DNA from: Micromonospora yangpuensis | GTDB lineage: Bacteria; Actinomycetota; Actinomycetes; Mycobacteriales; Micromonosporaceae | DNA length: 64,000 nucleotides | Assembly (NCBI RefSeq): GCF_900091615.1 | Contig: NZ_FMIA01000002.1 | Location: forward strand, 5,642,001 to 5,706,000 | Direction: 5' to 3' | Shown: positions 46,557 through 54,900 of the stretch, piece by piece | Numbering within the stretch: the stretch's first letter is position 1 | Layout: the number at the start of each line of letters is the position of its first letter | Translations under genes and position numbers: made by a program | The notes under the pieces: model-generated | Seen by the model: the letters and a program-made list of their open reading frames with translations, nothing else | The model's database searches: none | What the model was told of the DNA's origin: nothing

Positions 46557-46955
46557 GTGTCACCGTACGTCGTTTCCGCCGCTCCGCCAACCCCCACCCT
46601 GCCGCTCCGCCGGCTCCGACCCACAGTGAAAGCCGCCGCCACCCCCGCAGCGAAAGCCGCCGCCACTCCGCAGCGCCAGCGGCCTCCACTGAGGGCGGTC
46701 GGCCAGGTCCGGACCGCCGCCTGAAATGACAAAGATGGCGATCTGCATTGACTTGCACCAATTTCAGGCACAGTTGTTATCGAAACGTAACAACCAGGCA
46801 CCTTGCTGGAAATTGATCGACGAACGCAAATTGATGTGAATCGATTCGGCTTCGCGCCGCCGCGTACCCTCGCCCGCCCGGAACGAGCACTCGGATCGAC
46901 TCGGAGTGACCCATCCACCACTCCAGCCCGTCCCGTACGGACAGAGGAGAACTCC
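46557..46955. other. intergenic region, promoters of the thi operon and of the first giant secreted protein
   Basis: The stretch from 46560 to 46735 holds Pro/Ala/Arg-coding-like low-complexity sequence and no gene I can support. From 46735 to about 46860 it is AT-richer and contains the inverted repeat at 46773-46794, CACCTTGC-tGGA, and ATCGATTCG, the last two also found before the second giant paralogue. Confidence 0.55.
46773..46794. promoter_or_regulatory. inverted repeat GTTGTTA-n8-TAACAAC
   Basis: Perfect 7-bp arms in the AT-rich leader of the first giant protein gene, a possible operator for a LacI- or TetR-like repressor. Confidence 0.45.
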
Positions 46956-49900
46956 GTGTCCCGATCTCGTCGTGGACGAGCAGCGCTCAGCCCCCTGCCG
47001 GTGGCGCTGCTCGTCCTCACCCTCACCCTGGGCGGTGCCCCGGCCCAGGCGAACACCGCCGCCGAGGCCAGCACCGTCCAGGCCCGCAGCACGATGACCG
47101 GCACCACGACAGCCGGCAGCACGACAGCCGCCAGCACGAAGGCCGAGCCGGCGGTGGCTGCCGCGGCGGACCCGTACGCCGTGCTGGTCTTCTCCAAGAC
47201 CGCCGGTTTCCGGCACGACTCGATCCCGGCCGGGATCAGTGCGATCCAACGGCTCGGCGCGGCGAACAACTTCACCGTCACCAGCACCGAGGACGCCGCC
47301 GCCTTCACCGACGCCAACCTGGCCCGGTTCAAGGCGGTCATCTGGCTGTCGACCACCGGTGACGTGCTGAACGCCACCCAGCAGGCGGCCTTCGAGCGCT
47401 ACATCCGGGCCGGTGGCGGCTACGCCGGCGTGCACGCCGCCAGCGACACCGAGTACGACTGGGCCTGGTACGGCCAACTGGTCGGCGCGTACTTCAACAG
47501 CCACCCGGCCAACCAGACCGCCACGGTGAAGGTCGAGGACCACCAGCACGAGTCCACCCGGCACCTGCCGGACCGGTGGTCCCGGTACGACGAGTGGTAC
47601 AACTTCCGCACCAACCCCCGGGCCCGGGGCGTGCAGGTGCTGGCCTCGCTCGACGAGCGCAGCTACAGCCCCGGTGCCGGCGCGATGGGCGCGGACCACC
47701 CGATCGCCTGGTGCCAGAGCTTCGACGGCGGCCGGTCCTGGTACACCGGCGGCGGGCACACCCAGGACTCCTTCACCAACGCGGAGTTCCTGCAGCACCT
47801 GCTCGGTGGCATCCAGACCGCCGCCGGGGCGGTGCACGCCGACTGTGGTGCCGGTCGGGCGGCCAACTTCGAGAAGGTGACGCTGGACAGCAACACCAGC
47901 AATCCGATGGAGCTGGACATCGCCCCGGACGGCCGGGTCTTCTACATCGAGCGCGACGGACGGTTGCAGATCATCCAGCCGGACACCAACCGGACGGTCA
48001 CCGCCCTGCGGTTGAGCGTCTTCGGCGGCAACGAGGACGGTCTGCTCGGCATCCGGCTCGACCCCAACTTCGCCAGCAACCGCTGGGTCTGGCTCTACTA
48101 CGCGCCAAGCGCCGGCGGGTCCCGTAACCACCTGTCCCGGTTCACCGCCAACGGTGACACCATCGACCCGGCCAGCGAGAAGGTCGTCCTGCAGATCCCC
48201 ACCCAGCGCAACACCTGTTGCCACATGGGCGGGAGCATGACCTTCGACTCGGCCGGCAACCTGTACCTGGCCACCGGGGACAACACCAACCCGTTCGACT
48301 CCGGCGGATTCAGCCCGCTGGACGAGCGCAGCGGGCGGGCCGACTACGACGCGCAGCGTACCGCCGGCAACACCAACGACCTGCGCGGCAAGGTGCTCCG
48401 GATCCGGCCGCAGGCCGACGGCACGTACACCGTCCCGAGCGGCAACCTCTTCGCCCCGGGCACCGCCCGGACCCGGCCGGAGATCTACGCGATGGGCCTG
48501 CGCAACCCGTTCCGGATCGGCATCGACCGCAAGACCAACGTCCTGTACGTCGCCGACTACGGCCCGGACGCCGCCACCGCCAACCCGAACCGGGGTCCGG
48601 CGGGGCTGGTGGAGTGGAACATCGTCGACCGGCCGGGTAACTTCGGCTGGCCGTACTGCCACGGCAACAACCAGGCATACAACGACTACCAGTTCCCCTC
48701 CGGCCCGAGCGGCGCGAAGTTCAACTGTGCCGCGCCGGTGAACAACTCCCCCAACAACACCGGCCTGACCAACCTGCCGGCGGCGATCCCGGCGACTGTG
48801 GACTACGGCTACGGCGGTGACGCCCGCTTCCCGGAGATCGGTGGCGGCGGCGCGCCGATGGCCGGCCCGGTCTACCGGTACGACCCGAACCTGTCGTCGC
48901 GTCGGCAGTGGCCGGCGTACTTCGACGGCAAGGCGATGTTCGGTGAGTGGAACCAGTCGCGGATGTACACCTTCCAGGTCGCCAAGGACGGCAAGTCCCT
49001 GGTGGATATCAACCGGATCCTCGACCAGATGAGTTTCGTCCGGCCGATGGACTTCGAGTTCGGCCCGGACGGGGCGCTCTACCTCATCGAGTGGGGCAGC
49101 GGCTTCGGCGGCAACAACGACAACTCGGGTGTCTACCGGATCGACTACACCGCCGGGGCCCGCGCCCCGATCGCGGTGGCCGCCGCCACCCCGACCTCCG
49201 GCGCACCTCCCCTCAGCGTCACCTTCTCCAGCGCCGGCTCCCGGGACCCCGACGGCGGCACGCTCAGCTACGCCTGGACCTTCGGCGACGGCGGCACCTC
49301 CAGCCAGGCCAATCCGACCCACACGTACACCCGGTCCGGCAGTTACACCGCGCAGCTGCGGGTGACCAACCCGGCGGGGCGTACGGCGGTGGCGAACGTG
49401 CCGATCACCGTCGGCAACACCGCGCCCACCGTCACCATCGAGTTCCCGCCGGACGGCGGCTTCTACGACTGGGGCGACCAGGTCGCGTACACGATCAAGG
49501 TGACCGACCCCGAGGACGGCACGATCGACTGTTCCCGGGTCAACCTGCAGGTGCTGCTCGGCCACGACGAGCACGCCCACCCGCTGGAGCAGCGCACCGG
49601 CTGCACCGGCACGGTGCAGACCCAGCTCGCCGACGGGCACGGCGCCGAGGCCAACGTCTTCACCGTGCTGGAGGCGACCTACACCGACCGGGGCGGGTCG
49701 AACGGTGCGGAACCGCAGACCGGTCGGGCCCTGGAGATCCTGCAGCCCAAGCGGAAGCAGGCCGAGTACTACAGCGCCACCGGCCGGGTGGCCGGTGCCA
49801 CCGGCGGCGGCGACCCGGGCGTGGTCCGGGAGGCCGGTTCCGACAGCGCCGGCGGCGGGCAGAACATCGGCTTCATCGAGGACGGCGACTGGTGGTCGGT

Positions 49901-51677
49901 CAGCCCGGCCAGCCTGACCGGCATCACCTCGGTACGCCTGCGGGCCGCCTCGGCCTCCTCCGGTGGCCGGATCGAGGTACGCGCCGGAGCCGCCGACGGC
50001 CCACTGCTCACCTCGGCCACCGTGCCGGCGACCGGGGCCTGGCAGACGTACACCGACGTCACCGCGCAGATCCCGAACGGCGCGGCGGCCCAGGGCAGCC
50101 TCTTCTTCGTCGCCCGGGACCCGAACCGGGGCACCGGCAGCCTGTTCAACGTCAACTGGGTGGACTTCGTCGGTCCGGGGATCAGCGGCAACTCGCCACC
50201 GACGGTGACCGCCTCGGCCACCCCGACCAGCGGGACCGCCCCGCTGACCGTGGCCTTCACGGGTACGGCGACCGACCCCGACGGCGACACCCCGTTGACG
50301 TACGCCTGGAGCTTCGGTGACGGTGGTACCGCCAGCACCCTCAACGCCAGCCGGACCTACACCACGCCGGGCACCTACACCGCCACCCTGACGGTCACCG
50401 ACAGCCGGGGTGCGCGGGGCCAGGCGAGTGTGCAGATCCGGGTGGACGGCACGGGCACCCCGTCCTGCCAGGCGCTGCGCTCGGACGAGTTCACCGGCAC
50501 GTCGCTGGACCGGCAGCGGTGGTCCGGTGGGGTGCGGGAGAACCCGTCCTCGACCTCGGTCACCGGCGGCGTGTTGCGCCTGCCGACCAGCGCGGGTGAC
50601 CTCTACGGCGCCCGCAACGACGCGACCAACCTGGTGCTCCAGCCCGCACCCAGCGGGGCCTGGCAGGCCACCACCCGCCTCACCCTGGCGGCCCGCGCCG
50701 ACTACCAGCAGGCCGGCCTGCTGGTGTACGGCAACGACGACAACTACGCCAAGCTGGACCTGGTGTACGGCGGCAGCCGGCGGGTGGAGTTCATCCGGGA
50801 GAGCGGCGGTACGCCCCGCAACGAGTCGACCGACAGCACCGCGGCACCTACCGGTGACACCGTCCATCTGCGCCTGACCAGCGACGGGACGAACCTGACC
50901 GCGGCGTACTCGGCCGACGGGCAGACCTTCACCACCGTCGGCCGGTCTGCCGCGTTGGCCGGGATCAGCAACCCCCGGATCGGGCTGTTCGCGCTCAACG
51001 GCGGCACCACGGCACCGGTGGTCAACGCCGACTTCGACTGGTTCCGGATCACCCCGGACACCTCGACCGGCACGGTGCCGTCGGACGAGTTCACCGGCAG
51101 CAGCCTGGAGAAGTGCCGGTGGAACGCGGTGGTCCGGGAGGACACCGCCCGCTACCGGATGACCGACGGGTCGTTGCGTATCGACGTACCCACCGGTGAC
51201 ATCTACGGCACCGGCAACACCGGGCCGACGAACTTCATCCTGCAGAACGCCTCCACCGGCAACTGGACGGTGCAGACCCGGGTCGACGGCAGCACCTTCA
51301 ACGAGCAGTACCAGCAGGGCGGCCTGTTGGTCTACGCCGACGACGACAACTACCTGAAGTTGAACTACGTCACGGACAACGCCGCAGGTCAGGCGGTTTC
51401 CCGCCGGATCGAGTTCCGTAGCGAGGTCGGCGGGGTGGTGCAGAGCACCCAACCCCAGGCGACCGGGCTGACCCAGGGGGTCTGGCACCTGCGGCTGTCG
51501 CGCAGCGGCACCAGCTACACCGCCGCGTACTCGGCCGACGGCACGAGCTGGACGACCCTGGGCACGTTGACCAGCACCGCCGTCGGAACCGCCCCGAAGG
51601 TGGGGCTGTTCACCCTGGGCGGCAACCAGACCGCGCCGAAGACGGCCGCCTTCGACTACTTCCGACTCACCTCCTGA
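46956..51677 (+). CDS. giant secreted ThuA + PQQ-type sugar dehydrogenase + PKD/CBM protein, copy 1
   Basis: A 1573-residue exported protein. A signal peptide (about 1-31, cut near QAN) precedes a Thr/Ala linker and a ThuA-like domain (about 70-290: VLVFSKTAGFRHDSIPAGI, GWWLSTTGDVLN-type, GGGYAGVHAASDTEY). A GSDH-type PQQ beta-propeller (about 304-725: SNPMELDIAPDGRVFYIE, NTCCHMGGS, GNTNDLRGKVLRI, LRNPFRIGID) follows. Then come PKD 1 (about 731-818), an HDEHAHP region, a CBM6-like domain (about 934-1075), PKD 2 and two DUF1349-like sandwiches (about 1172-1368 and 1374-1573). GTG at 46956 follows GAGGAGA. Probably oxidises or binds sugars or glycans outside the cell; the ThuA part may act on disaccharides. 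Confidence 0.88.
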   Translation: MSRSRRGRAALSPLPVALLVLTLTLGGAPAQANTAAEASTVQARSTMTGTTTAGSTTAASTKAEPAVAAAADPYAVLVFSKTAGFRHDSIPAGISAIQRLGAANNFTVTSTEDAAAFTDANLARFKAVIWLSTTGDVLNATQQAAFERYIRAGGGYAGVHAASDTEYDWAWYGQLVGAYFNSHPANQTATVKVEDHQHESTRHLPDRWSRYDEWYNFRTNPRARGVQVLASLDERSYSPGAGAMGADHPIAWCQSFDGGRSWYTGGGHTQDSFTNAEFLQHLLGGIQTAAGAVHADCGAGRAANFEKVTLDSNTSNPMELDIAPDGRVFYIERDGRLQIIQPDTNRTVTALRLSVFGGNEDGLLGIRLDPNFASNRWVWLYYAPSAGGSRNHLSRFTANGDTIDPASEKVVLQIPTQRNTCCHMGGSMTFDSAGNLYLATGDNTNPFDSGGFSPLDERSGRADYDAQRTAGNTNDLRGKVLRIRPQADGTYTVPSGNLFAPGTARTRPEIYAMGLRNPFRIGIDRKTNVLYVADYGPDAATANPNRGPAGLVEWNIVDRPGNFGWPYCHGNNQAYNDYQFPSGPSGAKFNCAAPVNNSPNNTGLTNLPAAIPATVDYGYGGDARFPEIGGGGAPMAGPVYRYDPNLSSRRQWPAYFDGKAMFGEWNQSRMYTFQVAKDGKSLVDINRILDQMSFVRPMDFEFGPDGALYLIEWGSGFGGNNDNSGVYRIDYTAGARAPIAVAAATPTSGAPPLSVTFSSAGSRDPDGGTLSYAWTFGDGGTSSQANPTHTYTRSGSYTAQLRVTNPAGRTAVANVPITVGNTAPTVTIEFPPDGGFYDWGDQVAYTIKVTDPEDGTIDCSRVNLQVLLGHDEHAHPLEQRTGCTGTVQTQLADGHGAEANVFTVLEATYTDRGGSNGAEPQTGRALEILQPKRKQAEYYSATGRVAGATGGGDPGVVREAGSDSAGGGQNIGFIEDGDWWSVSPASLTGITSVRLRAASASSGGRIEVRAGAADGPLLTSATVPATGAWQTYTDVTAQIPNGAAAQGSLFFVARDPNRGTGSLFNVNWVDFVGPGISGNSPPTVTASATPTSGTAPLTVAFTGTATDPDGDTPLTYAWSFGDGGTASTLNASRTYTTPGTYTATLTVTDSRGARGQASVQIRVDGTGTPSCQALRSDEFTGTSLDRQRWSGGVRENPSSTSVTGGVLRLPTSAGDLYGARNDATNLVLQPAPSGAWQATTRLTLAARADYQQAGLLVYGNDDNYAKLDLVYGGSRRVEFIRESGGTPRNESTDSTAAPTGDTVHLRLTSDGTNLTAAYSADGQTFTTVGRSAALAGISNPRIGLFALNGGTTAPVVNADFDWFRITPDTSTGTVPSDEFTGSSLEKCRWNAVVREDTARYRMTDGSLRIDVPTGDIYGTGNTGPTNFILQNASTGNWTVQTRVDGSTFNEQYQQGGLLVYADDDNYLKLNYVTDNAAGQAVSRRIEFRSEVGGVVQSTQPQATGLTQGVWHLRLSRSGTSYTAAYSADGTSWTTLGTLTSTAVGTAPKVGLFTLGGNQTAPKTAAFDYFRLTS

Positions 51678-51979
51678 CCGGACCGGACGGCTTCACCGGT
51701 GCCCGCCCCCATCAGCGCCACGGGGGCGGGCACCGCCTGTCGACCCGGCCGCTCGTCTGCTTTGGAGGCACTCGCGGCTATTGCGGCGTAGCGTTACGCA
51801 ACCGTTACCGGGCTGCACCTTGCCGGACATGGAGAGATCGGAACTAATTTGTTCATCGATTCGACAGAATCGCGGTCCGGTGGGTCGGCGCCCCCTGGTC
51901 AGCACTGTCGGGTCAGCTCGGAGCGGTCTTCGGCGGTCCGCTCCGACACCCGTCGTCCAGCCCGGACAGAGGAGACCTT
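51678..51979. other. intergenic region between the two giant paralogues
   Basis: The region holds the terminator at 51697-51735 and an AT-richer promoter part (about 51770-51870) with GCGTAGCGTTACGC, CACCTTGCCGGA and ATCGATTCG, the last two shared with the leader of copy 1. Confidence 0.6.
51697..51735 (+). terminator. terminator of giant gene copy 1
   Basis: CGGTGCCCGCCCCC (51697-51710) pairs perfectly with GGGGGCGGGCACCG (51722-51735), loop 11 bases. Confidence 0.8.
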
Positions 51980-54900
51980 GTGTCCCTATTCCGCCGTATC
52001 AGATCGTCGCGGGGCCCCCTCCCCGCGGCTCTGCTCACCCTCACCCTCACCACCACGCTCATCGGCGCGCCGGCCCAGGCCGCGCCCACCACCGCACTCA
52101 CCGCCGCGAAGGCGGCCCCGGTCCTGGCCGCGCCCGCAACCCAGGCTGCCGAGCCGTACTCGGTGCTGGTCTTCTCCAAGACCGCCGGGTTCCGGCACGG
52201 CTCCATCCCGGCCGGCATCGCGGCCATCCAGCAGCTCGGCGCGGACAACGGTTTCACCGTCGACACCACCGAGGACGGCGCCGCCTTCACCGACGAGAAC
52301 CTCGCCAGGTACAAGGCGGTCATCTGGCTCTCCACCACCGGTGACGTGCTCGACGCCGGGCAGCAGGCCGCGTTCGAGCGGTACATCCAGGGCGGCGGCG
52401 GATACGCCGGCGTGCACGCGGCGTCGGACACCGAGTACAGCTGGGAGTGGTACGGCGACCTCGTCGGCGCCTACTTCTCCGGCCACCCGGCCAACCAGAC
52501 GGCCACCATCAAGGTCGAGGACCACGCACACGACTCCACCGCGCACCTGCCGGAGCGCTGGTCCCGCTACGACGAGTGGTACAACTTCCGCACCAACCCG
52601 CGCGGTGACGTGCACGTGCTGTCCAGCCTGGACGAGACCAGCTACAACCCGGGCGCCGGCGCGATGGGCGCCGACCACCCGATCGCCTGGTGCCAGGAGT
52701 ACGACGGCGGGCGGTCCTGGTACACCGGTGGCGGCCACACCAACGAGTCGTTCGCCGAGCCGGAGTTCCTCCGCCACCTGCTCGGGGGCATCCAGACCGC
52801 GGCCGGGGTGGTCGACTCCGACTGCGCCGCCTCGAAGACCTCCAGCTTCGAGAAGGTCACGCTGGACAGCAACACCAGCAACCCGATGGAACTGGACATC
52901 GCGCCGGACGGCCGGGTCTTCTACATCGAGCGCGACGGCCGGGTGCAGATCGTCAAGCCGGACACCGGCAACACGGTCACCGCGCTCACCCTGAGCGTCT
53001 TCACCGGCAACGAGGACGGCCTGATCGGCATCCGGCTCGACCCGGACTTCGCCACCAACGGCTGGGTCTTCCTCTACTACGCGCCCGCCGGCGGCGGGCC
53101 GCGCAACTACATCTCCCGGTTCACCGTCACCGGTGACACCATCGACCCGGCCAGCGAGAAGGTCGTGCTGCAGGTCGACACCCAACGCAACACCTGCTGT
53201 CACGCGGGCGGAAGCATGGTCTTCGACTCGGCCGGCAACCTGTACCTGGCCACCGGGGACAACACCAACCCCTTCGAGTCCAGCGCGTACACCCCGATCG
53301 ACGAGCGGCCGGGACGCCAGGACTACGACGCGCAGCGTACCTCCGGCAACACCAACGACCTGCGCGGCAAGGTGCTCCGGATCCACCCGGAGGACGACGG
53401 GACGTACACCGTCCCGGAGGGCAACCTCTTCCCACCGGGCACCGAGAAGACCCGCCCCGAGATCTACGCGATGGGCTTCCGGAACCCGTTCCGGATCGGC
53501 ATCGACCCGGCCACCGACGTGCTCTACGTCGGTGACTACGGCCCGGACGCCGGCTCGGCCAACCCGAACCGGGGCCCGGCCGGGCTGGTGGAGTGGAACA
53601 TCGTCGACCGGCCCGGCAACTTCGGCTGGCCGTACTGCCACGGCAACAACCAGGCCTACAACGACTACCAGTTCCCCTCCGGCCCCAGCGGCGCCAAGTT
53701 CGACTGCGCCGCGCCGGTGAACAACTCCCCCAACAACACCGGCCTGACCGACCTGCCGCCGGCCATCGCGGCCACCGTCGACTACGGCTACGGCGGGGAC
53801 CCGCGCTTCCCGGAGATCGGTGGCGGCGGCGCGCCGATGGGCGGCCCGGTCTACCGGTACGACGCCGACAACCCCTCGCCGACCAAGTGGCCTGCGTACT
53901 TCGACAGCAAGGCCATCTTCGGCGAGTGGAACCAGTCGAAGATGTACACCTTCCAGGTCGCCAAGGACGGCAAGTCCCTGATCGACATCAACCAGTTGCT
54001 GGTCGGGATGACCTTCATCCGGCCGATGGACTTCGAGTTCGGCCCGGACGGGGCGCTCTACCTCATCGAGTGGGGCAGCGGCTTCGGCGGCAACAACGAC
54101 AACTCGGGTGTCTACCGGATCGACTACGTCGCCGGTGACCGGGCCCCGATCGCGTCGGCCACCGCCGATCCGACCTCCGGGGCGGCCCCGCTGACCGTCA
54201 CGTTCTCCAGTGCGGGTTCCCGGGACCCCGACGGCGGCACGCTCACCTACGCCTGGGCGTTCGGTGACGGGCAGACCTCGACCGAGGCCAACCCGACCCA
54301 CACCTACGCCGAGGCCGGCAACTACACCGCGCAGCTCACCGTCACCAACCCGGCGGGGCGTACCGCGGTGGCGAACGTGCCGGTCACCGTCGGCAACACC
54401 GCGCCCACCGTCACCATCGAGTTCCCGCCGGACGGCGGGTTCTTCAACTGGGGCGACCAGGTCAAGTACACGATCAAGGTGACCGACCCCGAGGACGGGG
54501 AGATCGACTGCGCGAAGGTCAACCTGCAGGTACTGCTCGGCCACGACGAGCACGCCCACCCGCTGGACCAGCTCACCGGCTGCACCGGCACGGTGCAGAC
54601 CCAACTCGCCGACGGGCACGGCGCCGAGGCCAACGTCTTCACCGTGCTGGAGGCGACCTACACCGACGCCGGCGGCACCGGCGGTTCCGCCCCGCTCACC
54701 GGTCGGGCCCTGGAGATCCTGCAGCCCAAGCAGAAGCAGGCCGAGTACTACAGCGCCACCGGCCGGGTGGCCGGTGCCACCGGCGGCGGCGACCCGGGCG
54801 TGGTCCGGGAGGCCGGTTCCGACAGCGCCGGCGGCGGGCAGAACATCGGCTTCATCGAGGACGGCGACTGGTGGTCGGTCGACCCGGCCGACCTGACCGG

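Noticed and set aside
46560..46740. Short frames between the riboswitch and the giant-gene leader
   Set aside because: No family match, no ribosome-binding site, low-complexity composition.
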